Below the pieces are notes generated by a model. The model ran no database searches and was not told the origin of the DNA. It was given only the letters and a program-made list of their open reading frames with translations. Position numbers and translations under genes: made by a program. From Bradyrhizobium diazoefficiens (lineage in GTDB: Bacteria > Pseudomonadota > Alphaproteobacteria > Rhizobiales > Xanthobacteraceae): DNA of 64,000 nt. The stretch spans positions 1 to 64,000 of the forward strand of contig NZ_JAFCJJ010000020.1 of the NCBI RefSeq assembly GCF_018131015.1, in the 5' to 3' direction. This document shows positions 51,711-61,500 of this stretch, one piece after another (position 1 is the stretch's first letter; the number at the start of each line of letters is the position of its first letter).

Positions 51711-53912
51711 TCAGGTGAGCAGCTTGTCCAACGTGATCGGGAAGCGCCGCACGCGTTTGCCGGTTGCATGATAGACCGCATTCGCGATCGCCGCCGGGAC
51801 GCCGACGATCCCGATCTCGCCGAGGCCCTTGACGCCGAGCTTGTTGATACGCTCGTCCTGCTCCTCCACGAAGATCACGTCGATGTCGTGGATGTCGGCA
51901 TTCACCGGAATATGATACTCGGCAATGTTGGCGTTCATGATGCGTCCGAAGCGGTGATCCATCACCGTTTCCTCATGCAGCGCCATTCCGATGCCCCAGA
52001 CCACGCTGCCCATGATCTGGCTGCGGCCGGTCTTGGCGTTGAGGATTCGCCCGGCGGCGACGGCGCTCACCACCCGTGTGACACGGATGACGCCGAGCTC
52101 CTCGTCGACCTTGACCTCGGCGAAGACGGCGGAATGGGTGTTGCGCGCGTGTGACTTGTCCTCGGGGAAATGGTTGAGCTTTTCCTTCTCTATCCGCTCC
52201 AGTGAGCTGGATCGCATCGCGTCGGGGATGGAGACCGCTCGGCTCTTGTCACCGCGATGGGCGATCATGCCCTCGCTGAGGATCATATCGGCCGGATCCA
52301 CGCCGGCGAGGGGAGAGCCGGCCATCGCGCCGGCAAGACGCGGGAGTTCCTGGCGAACGTCCTCGGCCGCTGCCAGCACCGCGTGGGCGCTCGATGCAGC
52401 CATCCAGGACCCGCCCTCGACGGGCGCTTGCGGCAAGCTCGAGTCGGCGAGCTTCACCGTGATGTTGTCCATCGGCAGTCCCAGCGCATCGGCCGCCACC
52501 TGCGCCACGATGGTGTAAGTGCCGGTGCCGATATCTGAGGCCGCGCAGGATACTTCCGCGTGGCCGTTTGTGGTCAGCACGATGCGGACGGCGACCGGCA
52601 TCTGCAGGGCTTCCCAAATCCCCGTCGCCATCCCCCAGCCGACCAGCTCCTTACCATCGCGCATCGACCGTGGCGCGGGATCGCGTTTGCTCCAGCCGAA
52701 AGCCTCGGCGGCCTGGCGGTAGCATGCGCGCAGCTGTTTGCTGGTATAAGGCAGGTCGTCGCTCTGGTCGCGATCGGAGTAGCACTTCAGGCGAAGTTCG
52801 ACCGGATCCAGCTTGAGGGCGACGGCGAGTTCGTCCATGGCGCATTCCAGCGCGCAGACGCCGGAGGCCGCGCCGGGTGCGCGCATGTCACAGGGCGTCG
52901 AGACATCGAGGCCAACGAGCTTGTGGGAATAGCGGCTGTTCGCGCTCTTGTAGAGCTGCTCCGCCCAGCCCGTGTCGTTGCGCGAAAAGTCCTCATAGCG
53001 CGAGCTGACCGCAATGGCCTCGTGCACGACCACATCGAGCGTGCCGTCCGGCCTCGCGCCCAATCCGACATGCTCGATCGTCTCCGGCCGGTAGCCCAGC
53101 CCATACATCTGGCGCCGGGACAGCACGACACGAACGGGCCGCTTCAGCGCAAGTGCGGCGAGTGTGGCCAGCACCACCTGATATTGTGGACGCAGGCCGG
53201 ACCCGAAGGCCCCGCCGACATAGGGAGAGATCACACGGATCTCCTCTGGCTTCTTGCCGAACACGCTGCACAGGAATTTCTGGACGTTCTGAACGCCTTG
53301 GGTCTTGTCGTAGACCGTGAGCTTGCCGGCGTCCCAAACGGCCGTCGTTGCATAGAGCTCCATCGGATTGTGATGCTCGGTCGGAAGCAGGTAGTCCGCC
53401 TCGTGGCGTATGGCCGCGCCGGCAAGCGCAGCGGTCGCGTCTCCCCGCGGCTCGTGCGGCTTCTGCGCCTCCTTTGCCTTTTCGCGCTCGGCTTCGAGAT
53501 TTGTCGCAAACGGCTCTTCCTGATAAGCGACATCAAGCAGGGTTGCGGCGAATTTGGCGGTTTCCCAATCCTCGGCCACGACCAGCGCGATCGGCTGGTC
53601 GTTGAACTTGATGCTGTCGTCATAGAGCGGCCGGAACGGCGATCCCTTCTCCGGCGCCACCTCGTCCTTCCAGGCCTCGTCCTTGTCGGCGAGCGGGGGG
53701 CGGTGCGCGTGTGTGATCACGTCGACCACACCCTTCACCTTCAGTACCTCGCTGGCATCGAGGCGGGCAATGCGTCCGCGTGGGATGGTGGCCGTCACGA
53801 CAAAGCCGTGCAGAAGCCCTTCGGCTGGAAATTCACCGGCATATTTGGCCGCCCCTGTGACCTTGGCCCGGCCGTCGACGCGAGATATTGCCGTTCCGAC
53901 ATAGGCGTTCAT
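51711..53912 (-). CDS. xanthine dehydrogenase family molybdopterin-binding subunit
   Basis: A 733-aa catalytic subunit of a three-part molybdenum hydroxylase, close in layout to PaoC/YagR aldehyde oxidases. Visible landmarks are the N-terminal RVDGRAKVTGAAKYAGEF, YVGGAFGSGLRPQ, CDMRAPGAASGVCALE and EGGSWMAASSAH, with the conserved active-site Glu region near the end (VKGLGEIGIVGVPAAIANAV). The ATG at 53912 follows the FAD subunit by 7 bases. It would oxidise an aldehyde or N-heterocycle using water as oxygen source. No signal peptide is seen on this subunit, so location depends on the small subunit. Confidence 0.93.
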   Translation of the reverse strand: MNAYVGTAISRVDGRAKVTGAAKYAGEFPAEGLLHGFVVTATIPRGRIARLDASEVLKVKGVVDVITHAHRPPLADKDEAWKDEVAPEKGSPFRPLYDDSIKFNDQPIALVVAEDWETAKFAATLLDVAYQEEPFATNLEAEREKAKEAQKPHEPRGDATAALAGAAIRHEADYLLPTEHHNPMELYATTAVWDAGKLTVYDKTQGVQNVQKFLCSVFGKKPEEIRVISPYVGGAFGSGLRPQYQVVLATLAALALKRPVRVVLSRRQMYGLGYRPETIEHVGLGARPDGTLDVVVHEAIAVSSRYEDFSRNDTGWAEQLYKSANSRYSHKLVGLDVSTPCDMRAPGAASGVCALECAMDELAVALKLDPVELRLKCYSDRDQSDDLPYTSKQLRACYRQAAEAFGWSKRDPAPRSMRDGKELVGWGMATGIWEALQMPVAVRIVLTTNGHAEVSCAASDIGTGTYTIVAQVAADALGLPMDNITVKLADSSLPQAPVEGGSWMAASSAHAVLAAAEDVRQELPRLAGAMAGSPLAGVDPADMILSEGMIAHRGDKSRAVSIPDAMRSSSLERIEKEKLNHFPEDKSHARNTHSAVFAEVKVDEELGVIRVTRVVSAVAAGRILNAKTGRSQIMGSVVWGIGMALHEETVMDHRFGRIMNANIAEYHIPVNADIHDIDVIFVEEQDERINKLGVKGLGEIGIVGVPAAIANAVYHATGKRVRRFPITLDKLLT

Positions 53913-53919
53913 CGATGCC

Positions 53920-54936
53920 TCATGCGATCTTCTTGTGGGCTTGCGATTGCGGCGTGGCGTTTGCGGCCTGCACGAGGGTGCGCATGATCGCGCGGCGCGC
54001 CAGTTCGACCTTGAAGCCGTTATGGGCGTAAGTCCTGGCACCGTGCAGCAGGAGATCGGCGGCACGGGAGAAATGATCCATCGTTGCCGGTTGTCCCCGC
54101 AACGCCGCTTCGGCCTCGACACTGCGCCAGGGCTTGTGGGCCACGCCGCCCAGAGCCAACCGTGCTTCGCGGATGGCGTTGCCATCGAATTCGAGCGCGG
54201 CCGCCACCGAGACGATGGCGAAGGCGTAGGACAGGCGGTCGCGAATCTTGAGATAGCTGTAATTGCCGGCAAAGCCGCGCGGCGGCAGCTCGATCGCGGT
54301 GATGATCTCGCTGCCCTCGAGATTGGTGTCGACGTGGGGCGTATCGCCGGAAAGCCGATGGAAATCGCTCACGGCCATCGTGCGCTCGCCGGACGGGCCC
54401 GCGATATGGACGCGCGCGTCGAGCGCGGCGAGCGCCACGCTCATGTCCGAAGGATTGGTCGCGATGCAGGAGGCGCTGGTGCCGAGGATCGCATGATTGC
54501 GATTTAGGCCGTCGATGGCGGAGCAACCGCTGCCGGGAGTTCGCTTGTTGCACGGTGTCGCGGTGTCGTAGAAATACGCGCAGCGGGTTCGCTGCATCAG
54601 ATTGCCGCCGACCGAAGCCATGTTGCGCAATTGCGCCGATGCGCCGGCCAAGATCGCGCTGGCGAGGAGTGGATAGCGCTGCTCAATCAGCGGATGATAG
54701 GCAAGATCCGAGTTCGGGACCAGCGCGCCGATGCGCAGGCCGCCCTGACCTGTTTCCTCGATCTGGCGGAGCGGCAGACGGGAGATGTCGATCAGCCGGG
54801 AGGGCTGTTCGACGTTCTCCTTCATCAGATCAATCAAGTTGGTGCCGCCTGCGATCAGTTTTGCGCCGGGATGGGCGGTGAGCAGGCCGATGGCTTCAGC
54901 GATGTCGCTCGCGCGCGAATACTGGAAGTTGATCAT
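53920..54936 (-). CDS. FAD-binding subunit of the molybdenum hydroxylase
   Basis: A 338-aa flavoprotein of the xanthine dehydrogenase/CO-dehydrogenase M type. It has the FAD pyrophosphate motif AKLIAGGTNLIDLM near residue 27 and NMASVGGNLMQRTRCAYF. The Cys-rich insertion (CNKRTPGSGCSAIDG) marks the PaoB/YagS subgroup, which binds an extra 4Fe-4S cluster. It starts at ATGA shared with the 2Fe-2S subunit. It passes electrons between the iron-sulfur subunit and an acceptor. Confidence 0.93.
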   Translation of the reverse strand: MINFQYSRASDIAEAIGLLTAHPGAKLIAGGTNLIDLMKENVEQPSRLIDISRLPLRQIEETGQGGLRIGALVPNSDLAYHPLIEQRYPLLASAILAGASAQLRNMASVGGNLMQRTRCAYFYDTATPCNKRTPGSGCSAIDGLNRNHAILGTSASCIATNPSDMSVALAALDARVHIAGPSGERTMAVSDFHRLSGDTPHVDTNLEGSEIITAIELPPRGFAGNYSYLKIRDRLSYAFAIVSVAAALEFDGNAIREARLALGGVAHKPWRSVEAEAALRGQPATMDHFSRAADLLLHGARTYAHNGFKVELARRAIMRTLVQAANATPQSQAHKKIA

Positions 54937-55424
54937 GGTCGGCTCATGGTCTGCTGGATGGCGGCGACGATGTTGGGATAGGCGCCGCAGCGGCAGAGAT
55001 TGCCGCTCATCAACTCGCGGATCTCGTCGGCGTCCCTGGCACGGCCTTCGGCCAGGAGGCCAGCCGCCGAACAAAGCTGCCCCGGTGTGCAATAGCCGCA
55101 CTGGAAGGCGTCGTGGTCGATGAAGGCCTGTTGCAGCGGATGCAGGTCGCCATCTTTGGCCAGTCCTTCCACCGTCGTGATCTCGGAGCCGTCCGTCATG
55201 ACGGCGAGGGCCAGACAGGAATTGATGCGCCGGCCTTCGACCAGCACGGTGCACGCGCCGCATTGCCCGTGATCGCAGCCCTTCTTGGTGCCGGTAAGCC
55301 CGAGGTGGTCGCGCAAGGCGTCGAGCAGCGTGGTCCAGGGCAGGATATCAAGCATGCGCTTGACGCCATTGACGACGAGGCTGATCGGAATGCGGTCGGG
55401 AATCTGGTTCGCGGAATCGGCCAT
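54933..55424 (-). CDS. 2Fe-2S subunit of the molybdenum hydroxylase
   Basis: A 163-aa iron-sulfur protein with two clusters. The plant-ferredoxin-like cluster has GCDHGQCGACTVLVEGRRINSC, and the second has QCGYCTPGQ and NLCRCGAYP. Unlike PaoA, no Tat signal is visible when started at ATG 55424; the 20 codons upstream contain no twin Arg either. It is first of the operon 2Fe-2S, FAD, Mo. A weak EcfG-like box lies about 70 bases upstream. Confidence 0.93.
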   Translation of the reverse strand: MADSANQIPDRIPISLVVNGVKRMLDILPWTTLLDALRDHLGLTGTKKGCDHGQCGACTVLVEGRRINSCLALAVMTDGSEITTVEGLAKDGDLHPLQQAFIDHDAFQCGYCTPGQLCSAAGLLAEGRARDADEIRELMSGNLCRCGAYPNIVAAIQQTMSRP

Positions 55425-55492
55425 TGTGGTTTCCCCTGCGCGGCAGGCCGAGCCGAGAAGCGAAGGCGCGCCCTCGCTGGCCAATAGCGCCC

Positions 55493-55517
55493 AACTGGCG
55501 ACTGTGGGCTTGGTTCC
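55493..55517 (-). promoter_or_regulatory. possible EcfG-type promoter of the hydroxylase operon
   Basis: GGAAC, 16 bases, AGTT on the minus strand, about 69 bases before the first gene; one mismatch from CGTT. Confidence 0.3.
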
Positions 55518-55676
55518 TGCGGGCCGTTCGGCCGGGCTCGTTGGAGAGTGCCGGGGCGCCAGTTACTTGCTCTCGGGTGCGCGCGGCTCACACCATGAAA
55601 CTGGCTCATTATTCAAGTGGGACGTCCATTGCGCTCGATGGACCTCAATTCAAATTGGTGGCAGGCTCGCCTCCAA

Positions 55677-55838
55677 TTACAACGTATCGGGCGTCCGCTT
55701 AGGATTGGATTTTTCCTCGTTGAGCAGTTCTTGCTCGGCAGCGTGCCAGTATTCTTCGTCCTTGCCCTCGGGCATGCCCGCGTCTTCCCACATCTTGTAG
55801 GCTCTGGCGGCGATTTCCTTGTCGCTCGGTTTTGCCAT
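55677..55838 (-). CDS. DUF2934 family protein, 53 aa
   Basis: A 53-aa protein with the DUF2934 pattern: IAARAYKMWEDAGMPEGKDEEYWHAAEQEL with its conserved Trp, Gly and Trp residues. A strong ribosome site (gggaggttgag) precedes the ATG. The family is common in rhizobia and has no known function. It may have its own promoter; the next gene downstream on this strand is the hydroxylase operon about 250 bases away. Confidence 0.85.
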   Translation of the reverse strand: MAKPSDKEIAARAYKMWEDAGMPEGKDEEYWHAAEQELLNEEKSNPKRTPDTL

Positions 55839-56813
55839 CTCAACCTCCCACATCCTCCTGGCCGCCAGGCGCGGTGCCGGAGCCCCGTCAAGAGCGCCAA
55901 CTGAGTCCCGATCGGCGCGCCGGAATAATCAGTGCGCGGCGCGCGAGTTCCTTTCTTTGCCTCGCGCTCGGCACAACAATCTACGCACTCCGCCAGAGGC
56001 CCGCGATCGGCACTCCGCGGTGCCTGTTCTATCAACTCAGCTGGACGCTCCTTCTTCTATCACTACATTCGTGAGGAAGTGTGGCCGGCGCTGACCCCGC
56101 GCAGGCCGCCGCCTTCATCGGTACAGTCTTTGAACTGCCGGCATGTGGATTCGCGCTATACCTGCGTGAGATCTTGAGAAGCGGAGATGAGGCCTATGGG
56201 TCAAGTCCATGCATTCACCGAAACGCCGCTGGGGCTGCACTGCCTTTGCCTGTGGCCCCAGTGTGCAGCAATCGAGTTCATGCGTGAGGAATTTCGTGTC
56301 GGACCCACTGGGCAGCGGCGGAAGTCAGCGAGAAGATCGCCGGGATACGAGCGCGAGCGGCTCGGCTTCTCCAAGCTCCTGGTGCCAGTAATATTGCCTT
56401 CGGAAGAGCGCGACTCGTCTGTGGGCCAGCGCGCTCGGAGCACTACCGCTTCCGTCCGGCGCAAGGATACTCCTTGCGCGGTGTGAATAGGGCGGCAACG
56501 TGCTGAACGCGCTCAAGCGCGCTCATTCTTGCGGCGCGTCGTTATCGTCATCGGCCTGCCCGTGGTGTCTAGTGGGTTGGGTGTCCGCCAACCCGTCGGA
56601 CCGAGCCGTGAGGGTCAGGGAAAGGTCGCGGCTGCCGATAGCGCGCGAATTCGGCTTCCTTCTGTCTTTCGTGGTCTACCGGCCCTCTAGGTGGACGCCC
56701 ATTTGTCCGTACATCCAAGAAGTGCGCCGGTTCGGGAACAGCTCGGAGATCCGAAAGTTCCCGGTAAAGAGCTGGGACGCAGGACGCGCGGAAAGCGGAG
56801 CATCGGAGAGCAA
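55839..56813. other. long stretch without a convincing gene
   Basis: Nearly 1 kb. A 99-codon plus-strand frame at 56187-56486 has Cys/Trp-rich, Arg-rich sequence that does not look selected. A GGAAC-N16-AGTT pair at 56735-56759 lies about 55 bases upstream of the TAXI protein and may be a weak EcfG-type promoter. Otherwise I see nothing. Confidence 0.45.
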
Positions 56814-58229
56814 ATGTCCTCCTCCAGTGGCAGCAACAGGCAAGATATTCAGCGGAGAAAGTCGCGCTCTCTTCTGCTGCTCTTGGCCGCTGGGTTTGCG
56901 GTATTTCTGGCCGCTGCCGGGGCTCTGTACTACATCCTCCAGCCCACGACGCTTCGGGTCGCCGTGGGACCGACCGGCAGCGAGGACCACACGGTGGTAG
57001 AGGCCATGGCCGAGGCTTTTGCCGACGAAAGCCGTACCGTGCTGCTGTCCACGATTCCAACCGCTGGAGCGGAGGAATCGCTCGTCCTGCTCGGCAATGG
57101 CAAGGCTGACCTCGCGGTCGGTCGCGCTGATTTGAGCATGCCTTCGGACGCGCAGACGGTCGCCGTGCTGCGCAAGAACTACGTCGTCCTCTGGTCGTTT
57201 TCCGGATCAGGCGGCAAGGCGGCGAGGAGGAAGACTGCGGTGAAGGTCGCTGAAGTCGCTGATCTTGCCGGCCACAAGGTGGGCGTCATCGGCAGGACGG
57301 CAGCGAATGCGTCGGTTCTGCGGGTCATCCTCGAGGGGTCCGGCGTGGAGCCGGACAAGGTCGCCGTGGCGCAGTTCGGCACGGACGAGATCGAAAAACT
57401 CGCGCAGGATGGCACGATCGATGCGTACCTCGCCGTGGGTCCGCTCGACAGCAAAATCACAGCCGACGCGATCGCAGCGACAGCACGTGCGCGCGGCGCG
57501 CCGAAGTTTCTCTCGATCGATGCCTCTGAAGCCATCGCATTGAAGCACTCGCGTTATGAGGCCGAGGAAATTCCGCCAAGTGTCTTCAAGCCAAAACCGG
57601 CATGGCCCGAGGAAAAGGTCGATACGATCGCTGTCAGTCACCTTATCCTGGCCAGAAAAGAGCTTTCCGAAACCAAGGCGGCGGCCTTCTATCGGCAGCT
57701 TTTCGCAGTCCGGGACGCCATCACCCAGCATGCCGCCGGCGCCGCGCACATCACCAAGCCAGAGACCGAGAAGGAGGCTGAGCCGTCCGTGCATCGTGGC
57801 GCAGCCGCGGTCATCAACGGCACAGAACGGACATTCCTGGACAAGTACAGCGACTACATCTGGTTCGCATTGCTGCTTCTGTCGGGTATAGGTTCAGCGG
57901 CCGCATGGCTGCGTCGCTATCTGAACCGGGACGAAAGGGACGAAAACACCGTCCATCGCAATCGAATCCTTGCCGCCGCTTCTGAGGTTCGCGCCGCCCA
58001 ATCCGAAAGCGTGTTAGCGGCGACCCAACGCGAGGTCGATGCCATCATCAAAGAGGCTCTCACCGGTTTCGATGAGGGTGCCATCGAACAAGAGGACCTG
58101 GCTGCCTTCGCTCTCGCCCTCGAACTTTTTGATCATGCCATGGCCGAGAGGCGCGCGGAATTGCTGGCCGGCATGATGGACCCGGCGCGGGGCCCTACCG
58201 GTGCGCCCACCCTGGCCTCTCGCCGATGA
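56814..58229 (+). CDS. TAXI family TRAP-type solute-binding protein with membrane anchors
   Basis: A 471-aa protein. A basic N-terminus and one helix (about residues 19-40) act as an uncleaved anchor or signal. The TAXI-type periplasmic fold follows (LRVAVGPTGSEDHTVVEAMA, GKADLAVGRADLS, LAGHKVGVIGR, GTIDAYLAVGPLDS). A second membrane helix at about residues 345-365 leads to a charged cytoplasmic coiled-coil tail (AASEVRAAQSESVLAATQRE). No TRAP permease genes are nearby. This anchored form may be a sensor or scaffold. Ribosome site ggagag supports ATG 56814. Confidence 0.85.
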   Translation: MSSSSGSNRQDIQRRKSRSLLLLLAAGFAVFLAAAGALYYILQPTTLRVAVGPTGSEDHTVVEAMAEAFADESRTVLLSTIPTAGAEESLVLLGNGKADLAVGRADLSMPSDAQTVAVLRKNYVVLWSFSGSGGKAARRKTAVKVAEVADLAGHKVGVIGRTAANASVLRVILEGSGVEPDKVAVAQFGTDEIEKLAQDGTIDAYLAVGPLDSKITADAIAATARARGAPKFLSIDASEAIALKHSRYEAEEIPPSVFKPKPAWPEEKVDTIAVSHLILARKELSETKAAAFYRQLFAVRDAITQHAAGAAHITKPETEKEAEPSVHRGAAAVINGTERTFLDKYSDYIWFALLLLSGIGSAAAWLRRYLNRDERDENTVHRNRILAAASEVRAAQSESVLAATQREVDAIIKEALTGFDEGAIEQEDLAAFALALELFDHAMAERRAELLAGMMDPARGPTGAPTLASRR

Positions 58230-58570
58230 GCAACCGCGAGGCTAAGGGTCCCCGGGACTTGAACGGGCGGAATTCGCGATCTTGAGGCGCCTATGGACGA
58301 CCTCCTCGCCGCGGCAGCTTGGCCGCAAACCTGCCCTCAGTCCCCGGGCGGAGCCTTCGGATCGGCGGCGGAAAGGTCTCCTTGAACAACCTCGAAATCG
58401 GCCGAGTTGACCGCCCGACAGTCCGAATCGGTGGTACACGGCGGTGGTCACAAAATCCGACCGGCCTCTTCGGGAATCCTGTTTTTCGGCGGTTTTCGGG
58501 CGACTTCGGCAAAGGGGGAGGGAGTCCCACTCTCTCTCCGCCATTTGGTGCAACGTGATCTGCGAACGCT
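58230..58570. other. intergenic region with a tRNA-Ser 3'-end-like sequence
   Basis: No gene is convincing. At 58523-58543 (+) the DNA reads agtcccactctctctccgcca, close to the last 19 bases of bacterial tRNA-Ser (AATCCCACTCTCTCCGCCA) with a 2-base insertion. No tRNA body precedes it. It may be an attachment-site remnant or coincidence. Confidence 0.35.
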
Positions 58571-61500
58571 CTAGACGTATTGGACTGCGAGCGGATCTTC
58601 CGGCGGCGGTGGGGGGACGCTCGCCGTTTCGTCGATCGTCTCCACTGGCTGCACCTCGGTAGTGGGCGCAGTCTGCGCATCGCCGCTGCCGATCAGAGAA
58701 TCGGCATAGAGTTGATCCGCCGGAGGCGGATCCTGCGTAGCTGTGCCGGAATCTGTCGCCAGTTGCGCGTAGTCGGTGGTCGGCGAACTCAAGTCGGTTG
58801 AAGCAGAGGTCGTCTGCTCCGTCGACGAGGCGAGCGCCAGATAGGGATCCGTCGGGGATGCTTCAGTCGCCGTCGCTTCGGTGGTTTGTGCTTGCGGCTG
58901 GGCCAGTTCGAGATAGGGATCGGTTGCGGAAGAGGTGTCGGTGCTGCCCGGCTCGGTGGTCGAGTCAGTGGACGAAGGTGCCAACTCCGTTGTCGACGCA
59001 TCGAGCGCCGGGTCGGTCGGTTCGGGGACGGCGGTCGCCATCAACATCGGCTCGGCAGCGAGCGGTTCCGACGCGGTCTGCGCAGCCAACTGGGTCTCCG
59101 GGGCATACTCGATGAAGATGTCATGCTGTTCCGTGACGATCACCGAATCCGTCGTCATGATCGGCCGGCCGTTGCCGTCGACCTCGCCGGTGTCATAGGG
59201 CGGTGTCGTGACGGTTGCCTCGAGCGTCATGGTCATGTTCGTCTTCAAGCCGTTCGGCAGGTCAGCGGTCAATTTGCCGAGTGACCAGTTCGTGATGTCG
59301 ACCTTTTGGCTCGGGCTCAGCACGGTGACGTAGCGGATTCCGTCGGACAGTACGGTGCCGGCCAGGAAGCCCGAGATTTCGAGGTGAGTGACGGTATCGT
59401 TGGGATCCGTGGGCTGGAGGCCGACATCGAGATTCAGGACCGAACCAGCGGGAATTGCGCTCGTGCTGGTATCCACCGTCATGGTGTCGACATGCAGGCC
59501 GCCCTGGGGATCCAGATGCTGGTGACCGGTGGTATCGACGATTTGCCCGTTCACCGCGCGTATGTCGACCAGCAGCCTGGTCGACGAGACCTGGTCGGTC
59601 AGGGGTCCCGTCGCCACCTGCGTCGGCGTCTCGGCCTTGTTGGCCATCGTCACGTAGTAGATGTCGCCCTCGAAATGCTCCGACATCCGAAAGTTGCTGC
59701 CGTCCGGGTCGAACCAGTTCGGAGGCGTTCCGGGCTTCTGGGCGATCGAGATATAGAGGTCGGAGGGTGGTGGCCACATCCATGTCGTGTACACCAGCTC
59801 GCCGTTGTCATAGAGCCTGAGGTCGCCGCTCCAGATATCCCAGGTGGTGGTGAGGCGGTGGTCCTGGCCGTCGGTGAGGTCGATCCCGGTCTCCACGTTG
59901 CGATTGCCGCTGAATCCCAAGGTCAGATTTGCCGGATTCCACAGGGTCAGCACGTTGTTGTCGGTCGCCGAACCGACATTGACGATCACCGGCCCCACGC
60001 TGGACGTAGATTCGGGTACGTCCTCGGCCAACAGCATGACCTCGAGCGTGAACTCGCTGAGCGGCGCCGAGGTGATGGTGTCTTCGACAATCCGTCCGTA
60101 GTACGCCGGATCGCCGGTATCGATGACCTGACGCAGCGCGTCGGCGCCGAGCGAGACGTTGGCGGCATCGGCGACAGGCTGGACCTCGATGCTGGCGCGG
60201 GCCATCACAGTCGTCGTCCCATCGCTCACCGTGAAGTCGAACCGCGGCGAGACATTCGAGACGTTGGTGCCCGGCCGGTAGGTCCAGCTGCCGTTCCCGT
60301 TGTCGGTCAACGTGCCCGGCGGGCTCGCCGGATCCAGCACGACATTGGTGACCGTCAATGTGTCGTTGTCGACATCGGTGATCTGGGCGCCCCTCAGCAG
60401 ATCGTCTGCCGTGAAGGTGAAGGTCCCTTCCTCCTTCATGGTGCCAAGCTCGCTCAACGATTGCCCGACCACCGGCGCATCGTTGGTGCCGGTGACGCTG
60501 AGGGTGACCTGCTGGTCCGTCGTGCCGCCCGCGGCGTCGGTGACGCGGACCGTGAAGGTCTCCTGGACCGTCTCGCCCGCCTTCAGCGACTGCGAAGCCT
60601 CATTGTCGAGCGAGTAGGTCCAGCGGCCCGTATCAGGGTTCACGAAGAATGTGCCGTAGTTGCCGGCCGTGTTGCCGACCACCGCCCAGGCGGCGGTGTC
60701 ACCGACGTCGACGTCGGTTGCGGTGAGCTGGCCGGTGGCGGTCGGCGTCGAGTCTTCGACGACGGCGCCGGTCGTGGTGCCGGAGATCACCGGTGCGTCG
60801 TTTGTGCCGGAGATGGTGATCGTCACCTGCTGGTCGGTCGCGGCGCCTTCGTCGGCGTCGGTTGCCCGGACGGTGAAGACCTCTTGCACCGTCTCGCCGG
60901 CCGCCAGCGACTGAGCGGCCGCGTTGTCGAGCGTGTATGTCCATACGCCTGTGGTCGCATCCACCGTCAACGAGCCGTAGGATCCCGTCGTCGGGCCGGC
61001 GACCGACCAGGTGACGCTATCGCCGGCGTCCTCGTCCTCCGCGGTGAGCGTGCCGCTGGCCGTCAAGACACCGTCCTCTGAGGCGGTCCCGGTGTAGGTA
61101 CCGGAGATTTCCGGCTTGTCATTGGCGCCCTTGATGGTGACAGCAATCTGCTGATCGGCCGTGCCGCCAGCCCCGTCGGTGACGCGGACGGTGAAGATCT
61201 CCTGCACGGTGTGGTCGGCCCGCAGTGACTGCGCCGCCTCGTTGTCGAGCGTGTAGATCCAGCGGCCGGTGACGGGATCCAGCGACAACGCGCCGTAGGG
61301 ACTGTCCGGGTTGCTGACGATCGACCAGATGGCATCGTCGCCGATGTCCGTATCCGTCGCGTTGAGTTTGCCGGTGGTGGTCAGCACTGCGTCTTCAACG
61401 ACGACTCCCGTATAGCTGCCCGAGATCAGCGGCGCATCATTGGTGCCAGTGACGGTGACCGTCACCTGCTGATCGGCCGTGCCGCCTGCCGCGTCGGTGA

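Noticed and set aside
56187..56486. Plus-strand 99-codon frame
   Set aside because: Composition not protein-like and no recognised motif.
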